Notes under the pieces: model-generated
What the model was told of the DNA's origin: nothing
The model's input: the letters and a program-made list of their open reading frames with translations, nothing else
The model's database searches: none
Program-made: the position numbers and the translations under genes
Shown: positions 50,627 to 59,460 of the stretch, piece by piece
Layout: the number at the start of each line of letters is the position of its first letter
How positions within the stretch are numbered: the stretch's first letter is position 1
Origin: RGIG5050 sp045636065
GTDB taxonomy: Bacteria > Verrucomicrobiota > Kiritimatiellia > RFP12 > UBA1067
Assembly (NCBI GenBank): GCA_045636065.1
Contig: JAZTWW010000036.1
Coordinates: forward strand, 62,001 to 126,000
Length of the DNA stretch: 64,000 bases
Direction of reading: 5' to 3'

Positions 50627-52341
50627 TGGCACGCTTCCTGACACTAAACGTGGGCGCGACGAAGGCCCTGCTCGCCGAATGGCAGCAGAACGGCACCGCG
50701 CTTTCACTCAGCGCCTACGCGACGGCCGAACTGGCCGGAGGCGACGACCCCGGGCTCCTCTCGGCGTCGCTCGCAACGGGCATACAGACGATAATGCACG
50801 ACGAGGGCATAAAGCCCGCCCCCGTCGTCGTGTCGCTCGGCGGGCAGCTCGTCTTCCCGCGTTTCGCAAAGTTCGCGCCCGTCGCAGGCGGCGCGTTCGA
50901 CGACCAGGTGCGCTTCGAGGTCGAGCAGAACGTCCCGTTCCCGATCGACGAGATAATAAGCGACTTCCAGATAACGGGCGACACCGTCGAAGGCGACAAG
51001 GCGGCGCTCATAGTCGCGGCCAAGCGCGAGCAGGTGAACGCCGTGACGGACGCGGTGATATCCGCGGGCCTTACGCCCAAGTTCGTCGACGTGGCGCCGT
51101 TTGCGGTGACGAACGTCGTCAGGGCGGCAAACCCCGGTCTCGACGGCTGCAACATCATACTCGACATCGGGCCCAAGACGACGAACCTCATCCTCATCGA
51201 GGACGAGAAGGTCTACAACCGCTCGATACCCGTCGGCAACAACAACCTCGTCAAGGACATAGCCAACAAGCTTGGGCTTTCCCCGGACGAGGCCCGCACG
51301 GTGCTCGCCGAGCGCGGCTACGTCGCATTGGGCGGCGTGACGCAGGACGAGGACCAGCTCGCCGACAACGTCTCCAAGATCATCCGCGCCGTGATGACGA
51401 GGCTTCACGCCGAGATTTCCCGCTCGATCAACTTCTACCGCTCCCAGCAGGGCGGCAGCGCGCCGAGCAGGCTCTTCCTCACCGGCGAGACGAGCCGTCT
51501 TGCGCAGATCGACCAGTTCTTCAGCGAGACACTCCAGGTCGAGACGCAGTACATCAATCCGTTCGACATCGTTGCGTTCGGTCCGCGAGTAGGCGACGAT
51601 CGCGCCAACGCCGACCTCTACATCCTCGCGGAGGCGGCAGGCTCCGCCTTGAGGATGACCGGTCAGGCGGCGATAGCGCTCAACCTCATGCCGCAGGAGA
51701 TCATAGAGCGTGCGCGCAACATGCAGCGCATACCGTTCGTCGTCTTCGGCGCGGTGTGCGTCCTTGCCGCTCTCGGTCTCGGGATCATCACGGAGAATTC
51801 GCGCATCAGCTTCGCGAACGCAAGGCTCAACGTCGCGCAGGAGAACGCCTCCATCAGGGAGGACTACGCCTCCAGACTCGCCGACGCGCAGAAGAAGGAG
51901 AAGGCCGCCCTTGAGGAGTGCGACTCGTTCCAGAGGCTGCTCGCCTCGCGCTCCCTCCAGCTCAGGCGCATAGAGGCCGTAAGGAAGAGCCTTGAGGACA
52001 AGATCCTCGGCAACAGGCTCTGGATCTCCGAGTGGAGCGAGACTTCCCCCGATGTGGTGATGGTCACCATACGCGGCTGGATCGATGACGTCCAGAGGCT
52101 CGAATCCGCCTGGCGCGAACGCAACAGCGGCGACAAGCAGATCGAGGAGATCGTCATGGATGCGCTCGCCCAGACGGACGCCGTCAACATGACGGCCGAG
52201 GCGCCGAACAATCTCGTCCCGAAGGGCACGACTGTCAAGTTCGGGAACGTCAAGGAATTCACGCTCCAGATACCCTTCAAGCCGGTATCACAGATGGTCG
52301 AGGAGCCGAAGCAGAAGGGCAGGAAGGGAGGCGCAAAGTGA
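50626..52341 (+). CDS. PilM/PilN fusion (Amuc_1101-like)
   Basis: 571 residues. Residues 1-350 are a PilM-type actin-like ATPase: N-terminal LTLNVGATKALLAEW, then VRFEVEQNVPFPIDEI, IILDIGPKTTNLILIED and EISRSINFYRSQQGG. A transmembrane helix (IPFVVFGAVCVLAALGLGII, about 366-385) follows, then a coiled coil and a C-terminal PilN-like part (TIRGWIDDVQRLESAWRERN, FTLQIPFKP). In type IV pili, PilM and PilN are separate cytoplasmic and inner-membrane proteins that bind each other; here they are one chain. It is the second gene of the pilus locus and is translationally coupled on both sides. Confidence 0.85.
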   Translation: MARFLTLNVGATKALLAEWQQNGTALSLSAYATAELAGGDDPGLLSASLATGIQTIMHDEGIKPAPVVVSLGGQLVFPRFAKFAPVAGGAFDDQVRFEVEQNVPFPIDEIISDFQITGDTVEGDKAALIVAAKREQVNAVTDAVISAGLTPKFVDVAPFAVTNVVRAANPGLDGCNIILDIGPKTTNLILIEDEKVYNRSIPVGNNNLVKDIANKLGLSPDEARTVLAERGYVALGGVTQDEDQLADNVSKIIRAVMTRLHAEISRSINFYRSQQGGSAPSRLFLTGETSRLAQIDQFFSETLQVETQYINPFDIVAFGPRVGDDRANADLYILAEAAGSALRMTGQAAIALNLMPQEIIERARNMQRIPFVVFGAVCVLAALGLGIITENSRISFANARLNVAQENASIREDYASRLADAQKKEKAALEECDSFQRLLASRSLQLRRIEAVRKSLEDKILGNRLWISEWSETSPDVVMVTIRGWIDDVQRLESAWRERNSGDKQIEEIVMDALAQTDAVNMTAEAPNNLVPKGTTVKFGNVKEFTLQIPFKPVSQMVEEPKQKGRKGGAK

Positions 52342-53279
52342 AGATGAACGCAACCACGGCCGGAGCGGCCGCAGGCGTGTGGGCTCTGGCGGCGGCGGCG
52401 CTGGGCTGGCTCTACTATTCGGCCCTCAGCGAAAGGCAGGGCGCGGAGGATGAGTTCGCAAGCGCAGACGACTCGATCAACAGCGCCTATGCAAGCCCCA
52501 CTTTCCCGAACGATGCCGCCATCGACGCCGTCAAGACCAATGAGGCGATGTACGTCCAGTGGCGTGTCGACGCCCTCGACCGCGCCGCGCGCGGCGACAG
52601 GTCGTACGAGGAGGTGAGCGGCGTCCAGTTCAAGCAGACGCTCATCGACCGCGTCGGCGAGCTCAGGGCGCTTCCCGGCGCCGTCGACGGCAAGCTCTGC
52701 GCCCCCGCGTTCGACTGGGGCTTCGGAAAGCTGCTCGCCGAGAACGCGCAGCTCCCGCAGCGCCAGGAGACTCCGAGGCTTCTTGCGCAGCTCGATTTCG
52801 TGACGGCACTCGCGGGCGATCTCGCCGATGCTGGCGCCGCCGAGATGCGCACCGTCGTCTGCAAGGATCCTGCGCCTCCGCCCGCCGATGCGGGCAAGGG
52901 CAAGAAGCCGAAGAAGGATGCGCAGCAGGAGGCCACAACCCCGCTCGGGCCCGGTCCGCTCGACTTCGAGTTCGAGTTCCTTGCGCGTCCCCAGGCTCTC
53001 GTGAGGGTTCTCAACGGTCTCGTGAAGGACTTCCGCTTCGTCGTCATAACCTCGATCAACTTCAAGCCCGTCTCCGACACTGTCATGTCGAAGCTCGCGG
53101 GCGGCGAGAAGAAGGAGGCCGAGCCGCGCGTCCGCAGGAGGCGCCCCAGAGGCGGCGAGGAAGTGGCGCAGGAGGAGGAGAAGAAGGACGTTCTCATCAC
53201 CGATCCTGAGAACGACGTGCCGCTTCAGGTGACGCTCAAGCTCAGCGTCTACGATTTCGGTAAGGGAGGTGAGCGCTGA
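52338..53279 (+). CDS. Amuc_1100-like pilus-associated protein (PilO-like position)
   Basis: 313 residues (Amuc_1100 has 317). An N-terminal membrane helix (GVWALAAAALGWLYYSAL) is followed by a helical segment (residues ~45-120), a Lys/Pro/Ala linker around residue 190, and an alpha/beta domain, DFEFEFLARPQALVRVLNGLVKDFRFVVITSINF, with the look of PilO/GspM-type ferredoxin-like folds. Amuc_1100 of Akkermansia is the outer-surface protein known for host immune signalling; whether this protein shares that property cannot be read from sequence. Start GTG 52338 (GTGA overlap, GGGAGG six nt upstream) is preferred over ATG 52344. Confidence 0.75.
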   Translation: MKMNATTAGAAAGVWALAAAALGWLYYSALSERQGAEDEFASADDSINSAYASPTFPNDAAIDAVKTNEAMYVQWRVDALDRAARGDRSYEEVSGVQFKQTLIDRVGELRALPGAVDGKLCAPAFDWGFGKLLAENAQLPQRQETPRLLAQLDFVTALAGDLADAGAAEMRTVVCKDPAPPPADAGKGKKPKKDAQQEATTPLGPGPLDFEFEFLARPQALVRVLNGLVKDFRFVVITSINFKPVSDTVMSKLAGGEKKEAEPRVRRRRPRGGEEVAQEEEKKDVLITDPENDVPLQVTLKLSVYDFGKGGER

Positions 53280-54358
53280 TGGCCAAGAAGAAGAACTTTT
53301 TCGCCGAGCACTGGGATTGGCTCGTGTCTGCGGCGGGAGTGGGCGTGCTCGTGTTCTCCGTGCTAGGTTTCCTCGACGGCACGGGCGGCGAGCAGACGGC
53401 CGAGGACTACCTCGAGTCGCTCAAGGCGCGTGCGCCTCGCGGAACGAACGTGAAGCCGGCCGACCTTGCCATCCCCGACGAGGTCATGAAGTGGATCGAC
53501 GGGCCGCCGCAGCTTGATGATGTAGACCCCAAGCACGGCAGCTTCCTCGCGAGCGGCAAGCGCGTCTTCTGCCAGAACAAGTCGTGCGGAAGGCCGATTC
53601 CGGGCGCACTCAAGGAGTGCCCCTCGTGCCACACGCTCCAGGTCGAGCCCGAGCAGGTCGAAACCGACACCGACAAGGACGGCATCCCCAACGACTGGGA
53701 GCTGAAGTACGGCCTCAACCCGGCCGATCCCGCCGATGCCGGAGCCGATCTCGACAAGGACGGATACAACTCCCTTGAGGAGTTCGAGGCCGGTACCGAT
53801 CCCAACGATCCCGAGTCGCATCCCGACTACTTCGAGTTCTTCCGCCTGAACGGCGCGGTGAAGCAGACAACGCTTCCCTTCGTCTTCAACGCGGCGAACC
53901 CCATCAGGGACGGGAAGTTCCGCTACACCTTCATCCTTCGCGGCAAAAAGTCCGCCGCCGGCGGCAGCAACAAGGTGATGGTGCTTGAAGGCGAGGATAT
54001 CGGCAATACGGGCTACATCGTCGGCGCGTACACCCCGAAGACGTCCAAGGAATCCATCGCTGGATCCAAGGTCAATACGAAGGAGCGCAACGTCTCGACG
54101 ATCGAGGTCATACGCAAGAGCGACCGCCGCAGCGTCATCATGTCCGCAGGCGACGACGCGCAGAAGCCGACGGCCCTCGACACCCAGTGCGTCATCGAGT
54201 TTACGCGCGGGGGATTCGGTCCTTTCACCGTTGTAAAAGGCGACACGATCCGCGTCTACAACCGCGAATATCTCGTCGTTTCCATAGGTGGAACGCCGCA
54301 GCAGCCTGAAGTCATCCTTCAGGACGTGAAGGGCGGAGTGCAAAAAATTATAAAGTGA
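53279..54358 (+). CDS. Amuc_1099-like pilus-locus protein with a Ca-binding repeat
   Basis: 359 residues with an N-terminal anchor (HWDWLVSAAGVGVLVFSVLGFL). A four-Cys motif, FCQNKSCG...CPSCHTL near residue 100-120, looks like a zinc ribbon. A thrombospondin-3-like stretch follows (TDTDKDGIPNDWELKYGLNP, DLDKDGYNSLEEFEAG), the same Ca-binding repeat as in the giant protein. The C-terminal ~180 residues are beta-rich and could correspond to the PilP/GspC position between inner-membrane complex and secretin. Its ATG overlaps the preceding stop (TGATG), and the secretin follows 60 nt later with its own promoter. Confidence 0.78.
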   Translation: MAKKKNFFAEHWDWLVSAAGVGVLVFSVLGFLDGTGGEQTAEDYLESLKARAPRGTNVKPADLAIPDEVMKWIDGPPQLDDVDPKHGSFLASGKRVFCQNKSCGRPIPGALKECPSCHTLQVEPEQVETDTDKDGIPNDWELKYGLNPADPADAGADLDKDGYNSLEEFEAGTDPNDPESHPDYFEFFRLNGAVKQTTLPFVFNAANPIRDGKFRYTFILRGKKSAAGGSNKVMVLEGEDIGNTGYIVGAYTPKTSKESIAGSKVNTKERNVSTIEVIRKSDRRSVIMSAGDDAQKPTALDTQCVIEFTRGGFGPFTVVKGDTIRVYNREYLVVSIGGTPQQPEVILQDVKGGVQKIIK

Positions 54359-54361
54359 GAC

Positions 54362-54390
54362 TTGATTTCTTCTGCAGAATGATGTATCAT
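54362..54390 (+). promoter_or_regulatory. Promoter of the secretin gene
   Basis: TTGATT (54362-54367), 17-nt spacer, TATCAT (54385-54390). AAGGAG at 54406-54411 is seven nt before the ATG. This allows the secretin to be made at a different level from the upstream pilus genes. Confidence 0.65.
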
Positions 54391-54418
54391 AAGAGCAAAC
54401 TGTTCAAGGAGCTTCTCA

Positions 54419-57400
54419 ATGAACTTCTCTAAAAAGAGCGTAATCATAGGTGTTCTCGGCCTCGCCTGCGCCGCTTTGGTGCAGGTGACGGTGGCTCAGG
54501 ACGACTTCGATGAAATGATGCTGGAAGGCGAGGCGATGCTTTCGGAACTCGAAGGCGAGCTTAGTGACATATCGCCTGTGGACGAGCCCCTTGCGGCTGA
54601 AGAGGCGCCTGAAGTCGCCGAGGCGGAGCCGGCACCCGCAGAGGACGACGAGCCAGCCGCCGTTGAAGACGACGAGCCAGCCGTTGCCGATGAGGACGAG
54701 CCGGAGCCTGCCGTCGACGAGGATGAGCCTGAGCCCGTCGCAGAGGAACCGGAGCCCGTTGTCGAGGAGCCCGAGCCTGAAGAGGAGCCGGAGCCCGCCG
54801 TGGACGAGCCCGAGCCTACGGTTGACGAGCCTGAAGTCGAGGAGCCCGAACCTGAAGAGGAGCCGGAGCCCGCCGTGGACGAGCCCGAGCCTACGGTTGA
54901 CGAGCCCGAGCCTGCGGTAGGCGAGCCCGAAGTCGAGGAGCCGGAACCTGAAGAGGAGCCGGAGCCCGCAGTCGAGGAGCCCGAGCCCGCAGTCGAGGAG
55001 CCCGAGCCTGCCGACGAGCCTGTCGCCATCGATGAGGATGAGCCTGAGCCTGTCGAGGAGCCGGAGCCTGTCGCCGAGGAGCCCGAGCCTGCCGAGGAGC
55101 CGGAACCTGCTGTAGAGGAGCCGGAAGTCGTCGAGGAGGAGCCTGAGGTTGCAACGGAAGAGCCCGCCCCTGCGGTCGCACCTGCTCCTTCCACCGCGAT
55201 GGCTCCTGCCGCCTCCATTCTCGCCACGATGATCCCCACCACCCCCGCACCGGCCGCCACAGTCGCCTCGGAGGACGAGAAGCTCCTGGCAGACGTGATG
55301 GAGGTCGAGAAGCTGCGCTACCGCTCGATAAACGGGCAGGGCCGCTTTGAACTTGAACAGGCCCGCAATGCCATGCGCAGCCGCAAGTGGGAGGAGGCGA
55401 TCGACAGCTACCGCCTCGCCGATTCGCACCTCAGGATCGTAAAGTACAAGACCGAGATCCGCCAGGGTCTTGGAGAGGCCAACTACCAGCTAGCCAAGCT
55501 TTGGCTTGAACGCGGCGACCTTGACCGTGCAGACGAATACGTCCATGAAGCAGTCGATTTGAAGCACCCGAGGGCGGCCCGCCTCAGGGATGACATCGAG
55601 GCCAAGAGGGTTTCCCGTGCGCAGGCGCAGGAGTCCGCCGCAACGGCCGGCGTCCACCGCCGCAACCAGAAGGAGTACAAGGCCTCCCGCGACAAGATCC
55701 GCCGCCGTCTCGACAAGAGCGCGTACTACCTCGGCGTCGCCGATCTCGACAACGCTCTTGAGCAGTGCGAACTCGTCCTCAACGACGACCCCTACAACAA
55801 GGAGGCCCTCCAGCTCAGGGATAGGATCGAGCGCCGCCGCGTGATCATAATCGATCGCGAGCGCGAAGTCACGCACAGGGGCATGATCGCCGATGTCGGC
55901 AAGGCGTGGCGTCCCGTGTACGCCGTCGATGCGGCCGAACTCAAGGATGTCGAGGGTACGACCAAGACTCTTGGATTCAGCGACAGCAACCGCTCCCTCG
56001 AGCAGGACATCGAAAGGCGCATGAAGGAGATGATCATTCCTTCGATCTCCTTCCGTCCGCCTGCGACGATCGTCGATGCCGTCGACCACTTCCGTCAGGC
56101 GTCCAAGGATTTCGACCGCCCCGAGCTTCCCATGGATCAGCGCGGCTTCAACTTCGTTCTCGACCTCGGCAAGCAGCTCACCGGCGCCGGTGCGCAGCTC
56201 ACGGGTGAAGAGGACGACTCCGGTTTCGGCGCCGCCGCGGCCGAGGATATGTCGATGGAGCCCACCAACGACAAGATTCCGCAGATCCCCAACATCAACG
56301 CTTCGAACATCTCGCTCTGGGAGGCGCTCAAGCTCGTCTGCCAGATCTCCGGCTTCAAGTTCAAGGTCCAGGGCAGCGTCGTCATGGTTATGCCCAAGGA
56401 CGTCACAACCGATGAGCTGATCACGAGAAGCTACAACGTTCTCGAGTCCTTCCTTGAGAAGGTCGAGGGCGCCGCGAGCGACGTCCAGGAGTCCGGCGGA
56501 TTCGGAGCCGGCGGCGATGACGGCGGCGGCACTCCCGCCCAGCAGGAGGAGAAGCGCTGGAAGGCCTTCTTCGGAACGATGGGCGTCGCCTGGCCAAAGG
56601 ATTCCCGCATCATGTACATCAAGACGATCGGCAAGCTCCGCGTCACCAACACCGCCGAGCAGCTGGCCGTCCTCGAACAGGCCCTTTCCGACTTGAACGT
56701 CACGCCAGTCCTTATCGAGATCGAGACGCGCTTCGTCGAAGTCTCCCAGGAGGACCTGAACTCTCTCGGCTTCGAGTGGATCCTCAACAGCGACTACACG
56801 CTCTCCACGGGCCGCGGCATAGGCAAGCTCCTCGGCCTCAAGAGCGGCCGTGCCTCCAGCACCTCCGGCGGCACCTCCGGCGCCTCCGGCGATGCCTACG
56901 AGAGCAGCTCCGGCATTACCGGCGGCAGCTCCTCGGGCACATCCTCGAAGCGTGTCAATATGCGCAACTCCATCAGCGCGTTCGGCGGCGATTCCGAGTA
57001 CGGTCCCAATACGCGCTTCCTCTCGACTACGAGCAACCCGATCTCCGGCGAGGGCAAGTCCACGAACGACCAGTTCATGAGAATCAACGCCTACCTCGGT
57101 ACGGCCGACCTTTCGATGATTCTCCACATGCTCTCCCAGAGAAGCGACACGGACCTCCTCTCCGCGCCGAAGGTGGTCACGCGCTCCGGCCAGGAGGCGA
57201 TCATGAAGGTCGTCACGGAGTTCATCTATCCTACCGACTATGATGTCCAGCTCCAGAGCTCCAGCTCGAGCTCCAGCTCAAACGGCGGCTCCCAGAGCGC
57301 GATCCTCGCCGTCGTCGAGCCCCAGAACTTCACGATGCGCGAAGTCGGCATCATCCTCCAGGTTACGCCTGAAGTGAGCGCCGAGGGTGCGATGATCAAC

Positions 57401-57970
57401 CTCGACCTCCATCCGCAGGTTATCGAGGAGCCCACGTGGAAGAACTACGGCATGAAGATTCCATACTCCGGAAACTCCTCCGCCCTTCAGGACTTCACGG
57501 GCTTGGGCGAAATCTTCACCTCGCTCGCCGACATGCTCCAGAGCCTTCAGGTCAACATGAACGACGAGACGAAGTCCGAGCTCGCGGCTAGCGCCATCGA
57601 CAGCGCTACGAGCGCCGTCGGAAGCGTCGGCAAGCCCCAGAACATCACGTACTACGATGTTCCGATGGAGCAGCCGTTCTTCTCGGTCCGTTCGATCGAC
57701 ACGCACATCTCCATCTACAATGGTGCGACGGTCGTGATGGGCGGTCTCATCACCGAGAGGCGCAAGTCCATCGAGGACAAGATTCCCTTCCTTGGCGACA
57801 TTCCCTTCGTTGGCCGCTTCTTCAGGAGCCGCAGCGAGTGGAGCACGAAGCGCAACCTGCTCATCTTCGTGACGGCGCGCCTCGTCGATCCGGCCGGCCG
57901 CGAGGTCCAGATGGGCCGTGGCGACGACAATTCGAAGGATTCCTTCGCGACTCCCGTGATGGCCGACTGA
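54419..57970 (+). CDS. Secretin (PilQ/GspD-type, Amuc_1098-like) with a long acidic repeat region
   Basis: 1183 residues. Signal peptide ending VTVAQ. Residues ~75-257 are an acidic low-complexity region made of EEPEPAV, DEPEP and similar units, far longer than in usual secretins. TPR-like helices follow (~295-480; NAMRSRKWEEAIDSYRLADSH, DNALEQCELVLNDDPYNKEA), then an N0/N1-type region (NASNISLWEALKLVCQISGF) and the secretin core (~730-1160): TPVLIEIETRFVEVSQEDLNSLGFEW, VEPQNFTMREVGIILQVTPEV, GGLITERRKSIEDKIPFLGDIPF and VGRFFRS. A Ser/Gly-rich insert lies near residue 815. It would form the outer-membrane channel of the pilus-like system; coaE follows with a TGATG overlap. Confidence 0.93.
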   Translation: MNFSKKSVIIGVLGLACAALVQVTVAQDDFDEMMLEGEAMLSELEGELSDISPVDEPLAAEEAPEVAEAEPAPAEDDEPAAVEDDEPAVADEDEPEPAVDEDEPEPVAEEPEPVVEEPEPEEEPEPAVDEPEPTVDEPEVEEPEPEEEPEPAVDEPEPTVDEPEPAVGEPEVEEPEPEEEPEPAVEEPEPAVEEPEPADEPVAIDEDEPEPVEEPEPVAEEPEPAEEPEPAVEEPEVVEEEPEVATEEPAPAVAPAPSTAMAPAASILATMIPTTPAPAATVASEDEKLLADVMEVEKLRYRSINGQGRFELEQARNAMRSRKWEEAIDSYRLADSHLRIVKYKTEIRQGLGEANYQLAKLWLERGDLDRADEYVHEAVDLKHPRAARLRDDIEAKRVSRAQAQESAATAGVHRRNQKEYKASRDKIRRRLDKSAYYLGVADLDNALEQCELVLNDDPYNKEALQLRDRIERRRVIIIDREREVTHRGMIADVGKAWRPVYAVDAAELKDVEGTTKTLGFSDSNRSLEQDIERRMKEMIIPSISFRPPATIVDAVDHFRQASKDFDRPELPMDQRGFNFVLDLGKQLTGAGAQLTGEEDDSGFGAAAAEDMSMEPTNDKIPQIPNINASNISLWEALKLVCQISGFKFKVQGSVVMVMPKDVTTDELITRSYNVLESFLEKVEGAASDVQESGGFGAGGDDGGGTPAQQEEKRWKAFFGTMGVAWPKDSRIMYIKTIGKLRVTNTAEQLAVLEQALSDLNVTPVLIEIETRFVEVSQEDLNSLGFEWILNSDYTLSTGRGIGKLLGLKSGRASSTSGGTSGASGDAYESSSGITGGSSSGTSSKRVNMRNSISAFGGDSEYGPNTRFLSTTSNPISGEGKSTNDQFMRINAYLGTADLSMILHMLSQRSDTDLLSAPKVVTRSGQEAIMKVVTEFIYPTDYDVQLQSSSSSSSSNGGSQSAILAVVEPQNFTMREVGIILQVTPEVSAEGAMINLDLHPQVIEEPTWKNYGMKIPYSGNSSALQDFTGLGEIFTSLADMLQSLQVNMNDETKSELAASAIDSATSAVGSVGKPQNITYYDVPMEQPFFSVRSIDTHISIYNGATVVMGGLITERRKSIEDKIPFLGDIPFVGRFFRSRSEWSTKRNLLIFVTARLVDPAGREVQMGRGDDNSKDSFATPVMAD
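54640..55190 (+). repeat. Repeats encoding the acidic Glu-Pro region of the secretin
   Basis: Near-identical units such as gaggagccggagcccgc and gacgagcccgagcctacggt recur many times. One block of about 84 nt (starting near 54775) is repeated nearly exactly starting near 54850. Such tandem DNA can expand and contract by slippage, so strains may differ in length here. Confidence 0.8.
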
Positions 57971-58542
57971 TGGCTGCACGTAAGATAGCGCTGACAGGCT
58001 CGATAGCCTGCGGCAAATCGGCGATCGTCCAGTTCCTCCGGGAACTGGACGTTCCCGTTCTAGATGCCGACGATGTGGTCCATGAGCTTGAGGCTCCCGG
58101 TGGCGCGGCCGTCGAGGCGATTGCCGCGAGATTCGGTACGGGGGTCCTCGACAGCTCTGGAGGAGTGGACAGGCGCAGGCTTGCGGCGATAGTCTTCTCG
58201 GAAGGCGGCGACGGTGCCCGCAGGGATCTTGAAGCCATACTCCATCCCCTTGTCAGGGAAAGGCTCAGGTCGTTTGAAGGGGTGAGCGCCGTGCCGCTTC
58301 TTTTCGAATCGGGCTGGGATGGGGATTTCGACAAAGTCGTATGCGTCACCTCCCCCAAGGAGCTTCAAGTCAAAAGAATGGTGGAAACGCGCGGGTATTC
58401 TCCCGAGCAGGCCCACTCGCGCATAGCCGCCCAGATGCCCCAGGAGCTCAAAGCTTCAAAAAGCGACTTCGTAATTGACAATTCTGGAAGTCTTGAGGAT
58501 TTACGCCTTGCGGCTATTGACTTGAAGCGGAGAATGTTGTAG
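57970..58542 (+). CDS. coaE: Dephospho-CoA kinase
   Basis: 190 residues, the last enzyme of coenzyme A biosynthesis, phosphorylating the 3'-hydroxyl of dephospho-CoA. P-loop GSIACGKS at residues 10-17; family motifs VPVLDADDVVHEL, LEAILHPLVRERL, VPLLFESGWDGDFDKVVCV, MPQELKASKSDFVIDNSG. ATG 57970 overlaps the secretin stop (TGATG); in-frame starts further upstream are inside the secretin gene. The promoter of the next gene lies within its last codons. Confidence 0.93.
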   Translation: MAARKIALTGSIACGKSAIVQFLRELDVPVLDADDVVHELEAPGGAAVEAIAARFGTGVLDSSGGVDRRRLAAIVFSEGGDGARRDLEAILHPLVRERLRSFEGVSAVPLLFESGWDGDFDKVVCVTSPKELQVKRMVETRGYSPEQAHSRIAAQMPQELKASKSDFVIDNSGSLEDLRLAAIDLKRRML

Positions 58543-58545
58543 AAT
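58517..58545 (+). promoter_or_regulatory. Promoter of the small membrane repeat protein gene
   Basis: TTGACT (58517-58522), 17-nt spacer, TAGAAT (58540-58545), inside the end of coaE. A leader of about 115 nt precedes the ATG at 58667. Confidence 0.7.
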
Positions 58546-58666
58546 GGCAGAACTTTTTCCGCTGAACAGCCCTTTCGGCGGGATGCAAAAACAAACTGGG
58601 CAGCGCTGACGGCCATGCCGCCGGGTCTTGGCGTTTAGTAAGGCGGCAAGTGTAAGGAACATAGAA

Positions 58667-59218
58667 ATGGGTATCGTATCCCTCGTGCTCGGCGTTGCCG
58701 CCGTAGTAATCCCGTTCACGTCCTGCTGCGCGAAGATCGCGATCGTTCTTGGCGCGGTCGGTATCGTTCTCGGTCTCGTCGGTCTGCGCAAGGCCTGCTG
58801 CCGCTTCGTCGCAGTCGTCGGTATCGTCGTGAGCATCGTTGGTGTCGTTCTCGCTTGCAGGGCCAACTGCGCCGCTGCCGAGGCCGCGCCTGCCGCTCCC
58901 GAGGCTGTTGTTGAGCCTGCCGCTGTCGCACCCGCCGCTGAGGCGGTTCCCGCCGTCGAGGCCGCTGTCGAGCAGGTCGTCGAGGCCGCCGCCGAGGCGG
59001 TTCCTGCCGTTGAGGCCGCCGTCGAGCAGGTCGTCGAGGCTGCTGCCGAGGCGGTTCCTGCCGTCGAGGCCGCTGTCGAGCAGGTCGTCGAGGCCGCTCC
59101 CGTGGTCGAGGCCCCCGTGGTCGAGGTGCCTGCCGTTGAGGTGCCTGCCGTTGAGGTGCCTGCCGTCGAGGTGCCTGCCGTCGAGGTGCCTGCCGTCGAG
59201 GTCCCTGCCGCTCTCTGA
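58667..59218 (+). CDS. Small membrane protein with Val/Pro/Glu/Ala repeats
   Basis: 183 residues. The N-terminal ~65 residues hold two or three hydrophobic segments (MGIVSLVLGVAAVVIPF, IAIVLGAVGIVLGLVGL, FVAVVGIVVSIVGVVLACRA). The rest is a repeat tract, three near-identical units of about 21 residues (VEAAVEQVVEAAAEAVPA) followed by seven copies of a VEVPA-type pentamer. The nucleotide copies are almost identical, which points to recent tandem expansion. ATG 58667 has AAGGAAC upstream; an in-frame ATG earlier lacks a ribosome-binding site. No family is recognised; a membrane-anchored stalk is possible. Well expressed, judged by the consensus promoter. Confidence 0.72.
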   Translation: MGIVSLVLGVAAVVIPFTSCCAKIAIVLGAVGIVLGLVGLRKACCRFVAVVGIVVSIVGVVLACRANCAAAEAAPAAPEAVVEPAAVAPAAEAVPAVEAAVEQVVEAAAEAVPAVEAAVEQVVEAAAEAVPAVEAAVEQVVEAAPVVEAPVVEVPAVEVPAVEVPAVEVPAVEVPAVEVPAAL

Positions 59219-59233
59219 TTGCGCAGCATATCA

Positions 59234-59265
59234 GGCTTAGGGGATCTTTTCCCTGCCCCTAAGCC
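59234..59265 (+). terminator. Hairpin after the small repeat protein gene
   Basis: ggcttagggg / cccctaagcc form a perfect 10-bp stem with a 12-nt loop, 15 nt after the stop codon. No T-run follows directly, so it may act with the stronger terminator at 59311-59350. Confidence 0.5.
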
Positions 59266-59310
59266 GCAGGCGGTGGTGACAGTCGCTTAAAAGCCTGCCC
59301 GCCGCACATG

Positions 59311-59350
59311 AAGAGGCTTCCATCCATTGATGGAGGCCTCTTTGTTTGTT
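59311..59350 (+). terminator. Rho-independent terminator
   Basis: aagaggcttccatc / gatggaggcctctt make a 14-bp stem with one G-U pair and a catt loop (59311-59342), followed by TTTGTTTGTT. It separates the small membrane protein gene from the efflux operon. Confidence 0.85.
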
Positions 59351-59377
59351 GCTAACATCCCGGTATTATGGTATAAT
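59349..59377 (+). promoter_or_regulatory. Promoter of the RND efflux operon
   Basis: TTGCTA (59349-59354), 17-nt spacer, TATAAT (59372-59377). The leader is about 75 nt. The -35 overlaps the end of the upstream terminator T-run. Confidence 0.75.
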
Positions 59378-59460
59378 ACCCCATTACGGCGAAGTGTCGC
59401 TTTGCCGCATGGGATGCCCGCCCACGAAAAAGGGTCAACCTGAGAACAGGGGTCATAGCA

